Below are positions 50,427 to 59,485 of a DNA stretch of 64,000 nucleotides, piece after piece. The notes beneath the pieces were generated by a model that saw only the letters and a list, made by a program, of their open reading frames with translations, did not search any database and was not told the DNA's origin. The translations under genes were made by a program, and so were the position numbers. Positions within the stretch are counted from its first letter, which is position 1; every line of letters starts with the position of its first letter. This DNA is from Pseudomonadota bacterium (GTDB lineage: Bacteria > Pseudomonadota > Gammaproteobacteria > Burkholderiales > Thiobacillaceae): NCBI GenBank assembly GCA_021836225.1, contig JAKBJA010000117.1, forward strand, positions 310,001 to 374,000. The letters are read 5' to 3'.

Positions 50427-51560
50427 TCAACGAACGGCGTTGTCGTGAACGAACTCGATCACGGCCCGGTAGTCGTCCGCAGCCGTCGCAAAGTCGTCCG
50501 CGCCGCCCGTTGCCGTCGGGTCAACCCAGTTGGTGCTGTTGAACACGGCGTCGTACAGGTTTACCACGGTCGGGACGTAGACATTCTTCGCGGCGTCGTA
50601 CACCAGAACAGTTGCGGTCGCATTCTTCCAAGTCGTGTAGCGATCGTAGTTGGTGGTGGAGAAGTCGTAGTACGTGGTGCCGCTGTTGATCCCCAGGATG
50701 GAGTTCATGTAGACCACGGTGTCCACGCTGATGCTGCCGTACTTGTCAGAAGCGGCCGCCAGCAAGGATGCGGGATTGAACCCGGCCGGCAGTGTCACGC
50801 CTGGCAGCGAACCGGTGGTCATGTACTTGTCGTACAGCGCCAGGTTTTCCAGCGGCGAGTCGATGGTCACGCCATCCACCGCCAGACGGCCGGTCGAGTC
50901 CAGGGTCACGGTGCCCGCGGTCAGCTTGGACAGCGCTTCGGTCAGCGAATGATCCAGTACCTTGCTCGGTGCGCGGCCCACGCTCAGGCGGCCCAGATCG
51001 ACTTCAGCCGAATAGACCGGCACACCGTTGATGGTGGTGGCCAGTTCGCCGTCCACATAGGGAATCACCACGAGATTGCCGGAGGCATCCTTCAGTGGAA
51101 CCAGGTTGCCGGAGGCATCGTAGACATAGGCGATGACCTGCACCAAGCCATCGGTGGTCAGGATGGGCGCACCATTGGCGTCGCGCAGCACGACGACCAT
51201 GTCGCCGAACAGGTCACCCTTCTTGGTGCCGGCGCCGGCAGGCTTGCCGCCGCCGCCGGACTTGCCGCCCTTCACGCCCGCCCATACCGGACGGTCGCTG
51301 TCTTCTTCAGCGGCCGGAATGCGGAAAATCTTCTTGCTCGCCTCGCCGCCCTTGCCCTGAGCGCCCTTCTGGCTGCCTGCCTTGCCCTTGTGGCCGCCGC
51401 TCTTCTTGGAGGAACCGCCATCATCCGCAGCATGGGCAGCCGAAATTACGCCCAGATCCAGACCGGTGACCGAGTTGACGGCCAGCGGAACAGCCAGCAT
51501 CGCAAACATTGTGCCGCCCGCGAGGATCAATTTTTTGAAATTGTATGTGGGGTGTGTCAT
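50427..51560 (-). CDS. Exported Gly/Lys-rich protein of unknown function
   Basis: 377 residues. A signal peptide (ending near AAHA) is followed by a disordered Gly/Lys/Ser region (GGHKGKAGSQKGAQGKGGEA), then a folded part starting GDLFGDMVVVLRDANGAP, with imperfect repeats YDASGNLVPLKDASGNLVVI and a later VDLGRLSVGRAPSKVLD. Ribosome site GGAGAG places the start at MTHPTYNF. It lies between the triple-barrel gene and the His-rich gene. I recall similar proteins in other proteobacteria without a known role. Confidence 0.65.
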   Translation of the reverse strand: MTHPTYNFKKLILAGGTMFAMLAVPLAVNSVTGLDLGVISAAHAADDGGSSKKSGGHKGKAGSQKGAQGKGGEASKKIFRIPAAEEDSDRPVWAGVKGGKSGGGGKPAGAGTKKGDLFGDMVVVLRDANGAPILTTDGLVQVIAYVYDASGNLVPLKDASGNLVVIPYVDGELATTINGVPVYSAEVDLGRLSVGRAPSKVLDHSLTEALSKLTAGTVTLDSTGRLAVDGVTIDSPLENLALYDKYMTTGSLPGVTLPAGFNPASLLAAASDKYGSISVDTVVYMNSILGINSGTTYYDFSTTNYDRYTTWKNATATVLVYDAAKNVYVPTVVNLYDAVFNSTNWVDPTATGGADDFATAADDYRAVIEFVHDNAVR

Positions 51561-51717
51561 GTATCTCTCCATATTTGTGATTACTTCGACCTTTTGTGCC
51601 CGATCTTGCGGCCGGACCAAAATTAAATTCACTACAATTGAAGACTAGCAGGTCCCTTTAAAACGACCATTGATTTTTCGCAATGTCCATTCATTTATTT
51701 GCATCGGATTCAGTGGC

Positions 51718-54417
51718 TTAGAAGCGGTAGCCGATGCCCAGACGGGCCAGGGTTTCCGTGTTGTCGAAGCGCATGGCGTCCTGCGTGGCCTGGGTCGACA
51801 CGAAGTCAATCGTGTCGTTGTAGCGGGTGTAGCTGTAGTCCATGCGAACGAAGGTGTTCTGCGATGCCGGAATCTCGGCGCCGACCCCGACGCGCGTCCC
51901 GCCGAGCGTGTCGCTGCGGTTGACCCAGGTCGACGTGTTGTTGCCGCGGTTGTAGAGCGTGTTGAAGCGGGTCTGCACCTGGCCGATGCGTCCGTACAGC
52001 AGGCTGCCGTTGGGCAGCACGTAGCCGACGCGCACGCTGCCGCCATAGCCGCCGCGCTTGTCTGCTGCGAAGTCGCGGCCGCCACTGCCACCGCCGGCGA
52101 CACGGTCATGTTCCCAGCCGAAGTTGGCCGCTTCGGCTTCCAGTTCCAAGCCGAGGTAGATCTGGCCGAAGGTGTGGCCGTAGCCGGCGAAGAAGCCGCC
52201 GGTGAAGCCCGAGCGGGCGAAGTCGCCGGTGAAGGCGTAGTTGCCCGGGATTGCGCCGATGTCGTGGGTGCCGGTCAGCTGGGTGCCCAGCGTGCCGTGG
52301 CCGAGGTTGGCGCCCATGTAGAGGCCGCGCAGTTCGCTGGCCGGACGGGTGGCGACGGCGGGGCGCTGGCCGCCGAAGCGCCAGCCGAGGCCGAGGCTGA
52401 AGACGGCGTCGCTGGTCTCGAAGCTTCCCGTCGTGGTGTCGGTCGGCAGTGCGCCCGACTGGTAGGTCACGTCATAGCTGCCGTAGCGGGTGACGCTGTA
52501 GTCGGTGCGCACGAACAGGTTGCGCGAGGCCGGGATTTCCAGGCCGAGGCCAAGGCGGGTGCCGGTCTCGGTGTGGTCCTGGGCGAACGCGCCGGATGCG
52601 TACTGGTTTTCCGTGTAATAGGTATGGAAGTCGGTGCGTACCTTGCCGAGCTTGCCGTACAGCATGCCGCCGTCGAGCAGGTAGCCGGCGCGCAGGCTCA
52701 GGCCATAGTTGCTGTCCTTGTCGACATACTCGGTCCGCGCATCGTCCTTGGACTTGCTGTGCTTCCAGTTGGCGTTGCTGTCGCCGCCGTCGAGTTCGAC
52801 GCCGAGATACCAGTTGTCGGCGAGCTCGGTGCCCCAGCCGCCGAACAGGCCGAAGCTGGCGCCGAAGCCGCCCATGTCGGCGGTGTCGGTGTTGTTGGGG
52901 GCACGCGGGTCCAATGTGGCGGTGGTCAGGCCGCCATGGCCCAGCTGGGCGCCCAGATAGAAGCCGGAATACAGGCCCTGCGCACGCGGCGCCTCGGGCG
53001 CGCCGGCCTCGCGTTCGGGAATGATGGCGTAGTCGCGGTTGCGCGCCGGCGTGTAGCCGACGCTGACCAGGATCTGGTTGCGGCTGTATTGCGCGGCGAT
53101 GTCGCTGGAGGCGCGATCGATGATGCGCAGGTCAGCGCCCAGATACACGTTGGGCATCACGTAGTAGCGCAGGCCGGCGCCGGCGTCGATGATCTTGTCG
53201 ACGCGGGCGAAGTCGTTGAAGTCGCTATGCGTGTAGGCGGCGCGGCCGTTGACCGACAGCTTGCTGGTCAGGTGGCGTTCCACCTCAAAGCCGTAAGTGG
53301 TGTCGGTTGTACTGGAGGCATAACTGGGACTGCTGAAGACGGTGGTTTCTTCGAGTGAACGGTCGATGAAGAAGGTCGCGGTTGTCAGCGAAGTCGGTTT
53401 CCACGCCGCCAGCAAGCCGAAATACGGCTTGGTGATGTCGGAGAACCCGCTGTAGTCGAAATTCTGGCCCATCACGCCGGCGAAGGCCTCGCCCGCCAGG
53501 CGCTGGGGCTGCAGGGTGAATTTCACCCCGGCCGCGGCACGGTAGCCGTCCGAGTCGCGATTGAAGGTCTGGCCGGGGATCAGGTTGTCGTAGCGGCGAT
53601 TGTCGGTCGCCACCTGGCCAAAAAGCTCGTATCGGGGTGACAGCACATAGCCCAAGCGCACGCCCAGCGAATTCAGGTTGTGGTCGCGATAGTCGTTGTT
53701 GGTCGCCAGGCCGGTGGCACCTTCAATTCCGTTCTTGTAGTCGTACTGGTCGTAGGTGCCGCCGAGGCGCAGACGGAAGGCGCCGAACGCGTGGGCGAGG
53801 CCGAGGTGCGCTTCCTCGTGGTCGTACAGGGTGGGCTCGATCTGCCCGATGTCGCTGCCCGGGGTGGAACGGTCTTCGTGGTCGCGCGAGTGGCGGGCGC
53901 CGCCAAATACGTTGGTCGTCGGGCTGAGGTCGTAGCGGCCGTCGAAGCCGAGCCAGTAGTCGTTGACGTTTTCCGTGTCGTGGTTGCGGTATCGGTCGAA
54001 GTCGCCGCCCGCGTCGAAGTTCAGCGCGTGCTGCTTCCAGTTGGATTTCAAGGCGATCGACGGCGACAGCGTGTAGACCACGTCATCGGTCACGTAGGTG
54101 CGCGTGGGGGCGTAGGGGCGCTCGGCGTAAATGTTGTCGTCGTAGGTGGCGGCCAGTGTCACTTCCGGGAACACCAGGAACGAGCCCCAGGGAATGCCGG
54201 GAAACTCGTTCGGCTGCGTCGGGAAGACCGATGTCATCGGGCGGGTCGCCAGCACGGGGGGAACCGTGGTGACGGGTGCGCCGGCCTGGGTGCCGCTTGG
54301 GCTCTGGTTCTGGGTCTGGACCGGGGGCGTGGCCGGCGGCGCGCCCCACACGTTGAACGATGCGGCGCCAAACAGGGTGGCCATGCACGCGGCCAGCGGC
54401 TTCAAAGCATGTTTCAT
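51718..54417 (-). CDS. Outer-membrane protein with three beta-barrel domains in one chain
   Basis: 899 residues. Signal peptide ~1-26, Pro/Thr-rich linker to ~75, then barrel 1 (~75-460, wide strands of the BBP2/putative OMP type with LAATYDDNIYAERPY and ILVSVGYTP). Barrel 2 (~482-682) starts GLYSGFYLGAQLGHGGL and ends SLGLGWRFG. Barrel 3 (~698-899) starts GLYMGANLGHGTL and ends LARLGIGYRF, with the terminal Phe of outer-membrane proteins. Barrels 2 and 3 share EIPASRNLFVRTDYSVTRY / EIPASQNTFVRMDYSYTRY, so one is a duplicate of the other. Function unknown; a stop codon is absent between the units. Confidence 0.8.
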   Translation of the reverse strand: MKHALKPLAACMATLFGAASFNVWGAPPATPPVQTQNQSPSGTQAGAPVTTVPPVLATRPMTSVFPTQPNEFPGIPWGSFLVFPEVTLAATYDDNIYAERPYAPTRTYVTDDVVYTLSPSIALKSNWKQHALNFDAGGDFDRYRNHDTENVNDYWLGFDGRYDLSPTTNVFGGARHSRDHEDRSTPGSDIGQIEPTLYDHEEAHLGLAHAFGAFRLRLGGTYDQYDYKNGIEGATGLATNNDYRDHNLNSLGVRLGYVLSPRYELFGQVATDNRRYDNLIPGQTFNRDSDGYRAAAGVKFTLQPQRLAGEAFAGVMGQNFDYSGFSDITKPYFGLLAAWKPTSLTTATFFIDRSLEETTVFSSPSYASSTTDTTYGFEVERHLTSKLSVNGRAAYTHSDFNDFARVDKIIDAGAGLRYYVMPNVYLGADLRIIDRASSDIAAQYSRNQILVSVGYTPARNRDYAIIPEREAGAPEAPRAQGLYSGFYLGAQLGHGGLTTATLDPRAPNNTDTADMGGFGASFGLFGGWGTELADNWYLGVELDGGDSNANWKHSKSKDDARTEYVDKDSNYGLSLRAGYLLDGGMLYGKLGKVRTDFHTYYTENQYASGAFAQDHTETGTRLGLGLEIPASRNLFVRTDYSVTRYGSYDVTYQSGALPTDTTTGSFETSDAVFSLGLGWRFGGQRPAVATRPASELRGLYMGANLGHGTLGTQLTGTHDIGAIPGNYAFTGDFARSGFTGGFFAGYGHTFGQIYLGLELEAEAANFGWEHDRVAGGGSGGRDFAADKRGGYGGSVRVGYVLPNGSLLYGRIGQVQTRFNTLYNRGNNTSTWVNRSDTLGGTRVGVGAEIPASQNTFVRMDYSYTRYNDTIDFVSTQATQDAMRFDNTETLARLGIGYRF

Positions 54418-54571
54418 TGGAGTTCTCCGCAGGCGGGCCGCCCGCCTTCGCTTATTAGGGTTTCAACTTGTTAGAACAAAAACTTGAAGTGATTTTAATG
54501 GGCTTTTGCAGCCGATTTTTCCCGATTGACAATTGTCAATGCAACATTGTGACCATTAAACAACACACGCC

Positions 54572-55276
54572 TTAACCGTGGGCCAGTTGCGTCAATCCGT
54601 TGTGGTCGTAGTCGACGCAACCGCCCTTCTCGATATGGATCAGGCCGCGTCGCCTGAATTCGGCCATGATGCGACTGGCGGTTTCGGTGGTGATGCCGAG
54701 CAGGGCGCCCATGTCCTCGCGGCTCGGCATCAGCGTTTCCGACAGGGTGCCGGTGCAGCCGAGCGTGATCAGGAGACGTGCCATGCGCGCTTCCGCCGGG
54801 CCGGTGGAGAGTGCCACGATGAAATGATCGGCCTGGTCGATCGACCGCTGCCAGCGCTGCTGCAGGGCCTGGTGCACGCTCGGGTTGGTCTTGTCGAGCT
54901 GGAGTATGACCTCGCTCGGGATGCGGCAGACATCGGCGTCCTGCAGGGCGATGGCAGTGTGGTGATAGCGCTCGCCCACCAGCGTTTCCATGCCGGCCAC
55001 ATCGCCGGGGCGCAACAGCCGCACGATGCGCTGTCCGCCGTTGGGCAGGTCGACCTTGAGCTTGATGAGTCCGTGACGAAGGGTGTAGACGCAGGGTGCC
55101 GCCGCCCCCTGCTCGTACAGCACTGCATTTTGCGGGACATGCAGGTTGTCGATCGGCTGCAGGATCGTGTCCAGTTCGTGTGTGGATAGACCCGAGAACA
55201 GGACGAAATTGCGTACGTCGCATACGGCGCATTTCGCGCGGCCGATCCACTGGGGATTGGTGCAATTCGTTTTCAT
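54572..55276 (-). CDS. CRP/FNR-family regulator
   Basis: 234 residues: cyclic-nucleotide-type beta barrel (~25-140) and a helix-turn-helix near SREDMGALLGITTETASRIM (~190). The N-terminus has Cys 5, 16 and 19 in CTNPQWIGRAKCAVCDV; FNR binds a 4Fe-4S cluster with Cys at CxxC and CxxC-N5-C positions, and the third FNR Cys is replaced by Phe here, so an iron-sulfur cluster would need Cys 5. It is the first gene upstream of the triple-barrel protein and may control it. Confidence 0.85.
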   Translation of the reverse strand: MKTNCTNPQWIGRAKCAVCDVRNFVLFSGLSTHELDTILQPIDNLHVPQNAVLYEQGAAAPCVYTLRHGLIKLKVDLPNGGQRIVRLLRPGDVAGMETLVGERYHHTAIALQDADVCRIPSEVILQLDKTNPSVHQALQQRWQRSIDQADHFIVALSTGPAEARMARLLITLGCTGTLSETLMPSREDMGALLGITTETASRIMAEFRRRGLIHIEKGGCVDYDHNGLTQLAHG

Positions 55277-55523
55277 GGGATGGCGCCCTTGCCGGAGGGG
55301 GCGTCATCATGCGGTCGACGATCTGGGTACATCGAATTCCATTCTTCGTTATTTTGAACACGCTGTGTCATCGGGCGCCGTGTGCAGTGACTTGCGGCCG
55401 GGCATTCCGGATGGGCGGCACGTATTTACCACACCCTAGGTTAATTGCTCCTTGCGAAAAATCAATTTGCAGCAAGCATGCGGGCGGGCGATTGAGTGCG
55501 TGCGGGGTCGAAATGGATCTTGC

Positions 55524-55537
55524 ATTAATCTAATAAT
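55524..55537. promoter_or_regulatory. AT-rich dyad ahead of the ArsR-rhodanese gene
   Basis: ATTAATCTAATAAT, a weak inverted repeat 18 bases before the GTG start, in the usual spot for an ArsR self-repression site. Only weakly supported. Confidence 0.3.
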
Positions 55538-55555
55538 CGTGCGAATGTACGTTTC

Positions 55556-56218
55556 GTGGACAAACGTCAAACCAAAGACCTGCTCTACGAACAGGTCGCC
55601 CGCATCGGCAAGGCCGTCTCCAGTTCCAAACGGCTGGAGCTGCTGGAAATCCTGGCGCAGGGCGAGAAAACCGTGGATGCCCTCGCTGCCGAGGCCAATA
55701 TCGACATCAAGCTGGCGAGCGCGCACCTCAAGGTGCTGAAGGCGGCCCGCCTGGTCGAGGCGCAGCGCGACGGCCGCTTCATCGCCTATCGCCTGTCGGG
55801 CGAGGACGTCAGCGCCCTGTGGGTCAACCTGCGCACGGTGGCGGAAGAACATCTGGTTGAACTGAAAGTGGCCATGGACCGGATCTTTGCCGCGCCGGAA
55901 AAGCTCGATACCGAAACACGGCGTTCGCTGATGGAAAAGGCGCGGCGCGGCGAGGTGGTGGTGATCGACGTGCGTCCCTCTGCCGAATTCGCCAACGGCC
56001 ATCTGCCGTTTGCCCGGTCGATGCCGCTTGAGGAAATCCGCCAGCGCATCAAGGAACTGCCCGCCGACCGCGACATCGTCGCCTACTGCCGCGGACCGTT
56101 CTGCATGATGTCCGCCGAGGCAGTGGCGCTGCTGAAGGAGCACGGCTACCGCGCACAGAAGATCGCCGACGGCATCCCCGAATGGCAGGCGGCCGGCCTG
56201 CCGCTGGCCGAGTCCTGA
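55556..56218 (+). CDS. ArsR-type regulator fused to a rhodanese domain
   Basis: 220 residues: winged helix (~1-100, DIKLASAHLKVLKAARLVEA) and a C-terminal rhodanese domain (~120-220) with the catalytic YCRGPFCMMS loop. The DNA-binding part has no Cys, unlike the sulfide sensors SqrR/BigR, so any sulfur signal would be read through the rhodanese Cys. It starts a compact operon with the MBL, MFS and rhodanese genes, and likely regulates them. GTG start; a heptamer repeat follows the stop. Confidence 0.85.
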   Translation: MDKRQTKDLLYEQVARIGKAVSSSKRLELLEILAQGEKTVDALAAEANIDIKLASAHLKVLKAARLVEAQRDGRFIAYRLSGEDVSALWVNLRTVAEEHLVELKVAMDRIFAAPEKLDTETRRSLMEKARRGEVVVIDVRPSAEFANGHLPFARSMPLEEIRQRIKELPADRDIVAYCRGPFCMMSAEAVALLKEHGYRAQKIADGIPEWQAAGLPLAES

Positions 56219-56247
56219 CGACTCACCACTCACCGCTCACCGCTTCC
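56219..56247. repeat. Heptamer repeat between regulator and MBL gene
   Basis: Two ACTCACC, then GCTCACC and a partial GCTTCCC. The units belong to the same family as the array at 16481-16567 (there in the opposite sense). It sits in the 45-base gap of the operon. Confidence 0.55.
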
Positions 56248-56263
56248 CATCGAGGAGACTCCC

Positions 56264-56995
56264 ATGTTTTTCCGTCAATTACTGGCGAAGGACGCCACGC
56301 TGTCCTACTTCTTCGGCTGCGGTTCCTGCCATGTCGGTGTCGCTGTCGACCCGGTGCTCGGTGACGAGCAGTGGTTCATCGACGAGGCCGCGAAGCAGGA
56401 CGTGAAGATCACCCATGTGATCGATACCCATGTCCATGCCGACCACTACACCGGCGGCCGTAAGCTGGCCGAACTGACCGGTGCGGCCTATTGCCTGCAC
56501 GAGTCCAACAGCCGCCGCGTGAAATACCCGTTCGAGCCGTTGAAGGACAATCAGCGCATCGAGGTCGGCAACGTCTTCGTCGACGTGCTGCACACTCCCG
56601 GCCACACGCCGGATTCGATCTGTCTCCTGGTGACCGACAAGCGCCGCGCCGACGCGCCGTGGTTCGTGCTAACCGGCGACACCCTGTTCATCGGCAGCGC
56701 CGGCCGGCCCGATCTCGCCGGCAAGGAAACCGAGATGGCGGGACAGATCTACGATACCCTGCACCAGCGTCTGCTGACCCTGCCGCCCGAGGTCGAGGTT
56801 TATCCCGGCCATACCTCCGGCAGCGCCTGCGGCGCCGGCATGTCCGGCAAGCCGATGTCGACCATCGGCTTCGAGAAGCGCTGGAATCCCATGCTGGCGA
56901 TGAGCCGCGACGAATTCGTCGCCACGCTGACCCAGTCGATCCCGCCACGACCCGCGGAAATGGATCGCATGGTCGCCTTCAACCTGGGCAACTGA
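56264..56995 (+). CDS. Metallo-beta-lactamase-fold persulfide dioxygenase-like protein
   Basis: 243 residues. The metal sites are THVHADH (~50), HTPGHTPDS (~109) and GDTLFIGSAGRPDL (~140), with the C-terminal block AGMSGKPMSTIGFEKRWNP that I associate with ETHE1-type persulfide dioxygenases. The enzyme oxidises glutathione persulfide to sulfite. Its place after an ArsR-rhodanese and before a rhodanese gene fits detoxification of sulfide. The start at 56264 follows a GAGGAG site. Confidence 0.88.
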   Translation: MFFRQLLAKDATLSYFFGCGSCHVGVAVDPVLGDEQWFIDEAAKQDVKITHVIDTHVHADHYTGGRKLAELTGAAYCLHESNSRRVKYPFEPLKDNQRIEVGNVFVDVLHTPGHTPDSICLLVTDKRRADAPWFVLTGDTLFIGSAGRPDLAGKETEMAGQIYDTLHQRLLTLPPEVEVYPGHTSGSACGAGMSGKPMSTIGFEKRWNPMLAMSRDEFVATLTQSIPPRPAEMDRMVAFNLGN

Positions 56996-56996
56996 C

Positions 56997-58310
56997 ATGC
57001 TGCTGACCCAGGATATGGCGGAATACCGCTACGGCATCCGCCATAATTTCGCCCAGTTCTCGCATCAACTGGTGCAGGTGTTCCTCGTCGGCCTCACGAT
57101 CGGCATGTTCCGCACCGTGGTGCCGGCGCTCGCCGAAACGGAGTTCGGTGTGGCCAAGGGCTCGTTCATGATGCTGATGGCCTTCGTCACCGCCTTCGGC
57201 TTCGTCAAGGGCACGCTCAACTTCGTCGCCGGCCGCCTGTCCGAACGCATGGGTCGCAAGAAGGTGCTGTTCATCGGCTGGCTGGCGGCGGTGCCGATGC
57301 CCTTCATGATCCTCTACGCACCGAGCTGGAACTGGATCGTGGCGGCCACGGTGCTGCTGGGCGTGAACCAGGGTCTCACCTGGTCGATGACGCAGACCTC
57401 CAAGCTCGATCTCACCACCGCCAACCAGCGTGGCCTCACCATCGGCCTCAACGAGTTCTCCGGCTACTTCGGCGTGGCAGTCGCGGGCATCGTCACCGGC
57501 TACATGGCCACCGCCTTCGGCGCGCGCGAGGGGCTGATGCTGTTCGGCCTCACCGTCATCCTGCTGGCCGGGCTGCTGACGCTGGTATGGGTCAAGGACA
57601 CCCTGCCGTGGGCGCAGGCCGAAGGCAAGCAACACGCTGCCGGGCGGACGACCGGGCCGAGGCCGCGATACCCCGCCAACATCGCGGACCAGCCCGGCAC
57701 CTGGGACGTGTTCACCCTGATGTCCTGGCGCGATGCGCGCATGGCGTCGATCAGCCAGGCCGGCCTGGTGGAGAAATTCGTCGATGCGCTGGTGTGGGTC
57801 TTCTTCCCGGTCTACCTGCATCAGCGCGGCTTGTCCCTGCCCGGCATCGGCTGGGTGGTCGGCGTCTACGGCTTCGTCTGGGGCATGTCGCAGTTCTTCA
57901 CCGGCCATTTGTCCGACCGCGTCGGCCGCAAGCAGCCCATCGTCTGGGGCATGTGGCTGTGCGGCACCGGGGTGGCCCTGGTACTGCTGGGCGACGGCGA
58001 GCTGTGGTGGTCGTTCGCCGCCGCCGTGATGGGTTTCGGCATGGCGCTTCTGTACCCCACGCTGTCCGCCGCCGTCTCCGACATCGCCCACCCCAACTGG
58101 CGCGGTTCGGCCATCGGCATCTACCGCTTCTGGCGCGACCTCGGCTATGGCATCGGCGCGCTGCTGCTGGGTGCGGTGGCCGCGCTGTTCGGCGGCATCG
58201 AGGCGGGATTCTGGTTTACCGCCGCAGCCATGTTCGTATCGGGCCTCATTGTCCTGATGGCGTGCGAGGAAACCCACCCGCGGCTCAACCCTGCAAAGGA
58301 ACATCCATGA
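56997..58310 (+). CDS. MFS transporter of the sulfur operon
   Basis: 437 residues with about 12 hydrophobic segments and the MFS loop motif GRLSERMGRKKVL (~82) and its second copy GHLSDRVGRKQPI. The start is one base after the MBL stop and the end overlaps the next gene. The substrate could be sulfite, thiosulfate or a related product of the MBL enzyme; this rests on operon position only. Confidence 0.85.
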   Translation: MLLTQDMAEYRYGIRHNFAQFSHQLVQVFLVGLTIGMFRTVVPALAETEFGVAKGSFMMLMAFVTAFGFVKGTLNFVAGRLSERMGRKKVLFIGWLAAVPMPFMILYAPSWNWIVAATVLLGVNQGLTWSMTQTSKLDLTTANQRGLTIGLNEFSGYFGVAVAGIVTGYMATAFGAREGLMLFGLTVILLAGLLTLVWVKDTLPWAQAEGKQHAAGRTTGPRPRYPANIADQPGTWDVFTLMSWRDARMASISQAGLVEKFVDALVWVFFPVYLHQRGLSLPGIGWVVGVYGFVWGMSQFFTGHLSDRVGRKQPIVWGMWLCGTGVALVLLGDGELWWSFAAAVMGFGMALLYPTLSAAVSDIAHPNWRGSAIGIYRFWRDLGYGIGALLLGAVAALFGGIEAGFWFTAAAMFVSGLIVLMACEETHPRLNPAKEHP

Positions 58311-58777
58311 GCAAAACCCTTTACACGATCAAGCTCGGCGTTCTGGTCGCCAGCCTCGTCGTGCTGGCCGCGCCCGCCCGGGCGGAAGAGAATCCCGCCG
58401 TGGTCGATGCACTATCCGGCTACATGGACTTCGCCGAATACGGCAGCAGCCTGATCTGGCCGGAGCAGATCCCGAAAGAGGACTGGAACAAGGTCTTCAT
58501 CGTCGATGCGCGCGACGCCGCGCAGTACGCCAGGGAACATATCCCCGGCGCGATCAACATCGACTGGCGCCAGGCGGTGGCACGGCGCGCCGAGTTGCCG
58601 AAGGATCGCATGGTGGTGGTGTACTGCAACTCCGGTTCGCTGTCCGCGCAGGCGGTGTTCGCGCTTCGTCTGCTGGGCTACGACAACGTCAAGGTGCTGC
58701 AGGACGGCATCGAGGGCTGGAAGAAGAAGGGAGGCTTCGAGGCTTACGCGCGTGCCAGCCAGCCCGCAGGCCACTGA
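58307..58777 (+). CDS. Periplasmic rhodanese-like sulfurtransferase
   Basis: 156 residues: signal peptide ending near ARAE, then a rhodanese fold with FIVDARDAAQYAREHIPGA and the catalytic Cys in VVYCNSGSLSAQAVFAL (~107). It probably moves sulfane sulfur in the periplasm. The ATGA overlap ties it to the MFS gene. Confidence 0.88.
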   Translation: MSKTLYTIKLGVLVASLVVLAAPARAEENPAVVDALSGYMDFAEYGSSLIWPEQIPKEDWNKVFIVDARDAAQYAREHIPGAINIDWRQAVARRAELPKDRMVVVYCNSGSLSAQAVFALRLLGYDNVKVLQDGIEGWKKKGGFEAYARASQPAGH

Positions 58778-58783
58778 TCCGGC

Positions 58784-59425
58784 GTGAATCCCGCCGGCTA
58801 CGACGCCTGGTACGCCACCCCGCGCGGGCGCTGGATCGGCGAGACCGAATACGCGCTGGCTTCGCGCCTGCTCGCGCCGCAGGCCGGCGACAGCCTGCTC
58901 GACGTCGGCTGCGGAACCGGCTGGTTCACCCGCCGCGCCGCGGCCGACGATCTTGTCGCAACGGGACTCGACCCCAATCCGGACTGGCTGGATTACGCGC
59001 GCGCCCACAGCAGCCCGGCATTGAGCTGGGTGGAAGGCGATGCACGCGACCTGCCGTTCGCCGACGCCAGCTTCGATCACGTGCTGTCCATCGCCGCGCT
59101 GTGCTTCGTCGATGACGAACGACAGGCCGTGGCCGAGATCGTGCGAGTGGCGCGCCGCCGCTTTGCCATCGGCTGGCTCAACCGGTCCAGTCTGCTATAC
59201 AGAGAAAAAGGAAAACAGGGCGGGAGCGGCGCCTATCAGGGTGCCCGCTGGCATACCGTCCGTGAAGTGCGTGCCCTGTTTTCGGGACTGCCCGTGCGTA
59301 ACCTGACTGTGCGCTCGGCTGTTTTTCTGCCTTCCGGAACAACATGGGCCAGGCGGGTGGAACAGGGCGTACCCGCTGTGCTGCCATGGGGTGGCCTGCT
59401 CGTGCTGCAGGGCGAAAAGGCCTGA
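58784..59425 (+). CDS. SAM-dependent methyltransferase of the sulfur operon
   Basis: 213 residues from GTG at 58784. SAM motif LLDVGCGTGWFTRRAA (~38-53), then GLDPNPDWL and the acidic SFDHVLSIAAL. Substrate unknown. It starts six bases after the rhodanese stop, so it is probably cotranscribed with it. Confidence 0.8.
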   Translation: MNPAGYDAWYATPRGRWIGETEYALASRLLAPQAGDSLLDVGCGTGWFTRRAAADDLVATGLDPNPDWLDYARAHSSPALSWVEGDARDLPFADASFDHVLSIAALCFVDDERQAVAEIVRVARRRFAIGWLNRSSLLYREKGKQGGSGAYQGARWHTVREVRALFSGLPVRNLTVRSAVFLPSGTTWARRVEQGVPAVLPWGGLLVLQGEKA

Positions 59426-59485
59426 TCGGAATCCAAACGCAGACGGCGATCGGAATCGTCATCCGCACCCAGGGAGTGAAAAGTC

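Noticed and set aside
51670..53358. 562-codon plus-strand frame with Ala/Val-rich repeats opposite the triple-barrel gene
   Set aside because: The repeats are reflections of the barrel strands on the other strand; the minus-strand product has a signal peptide and barrel ends.
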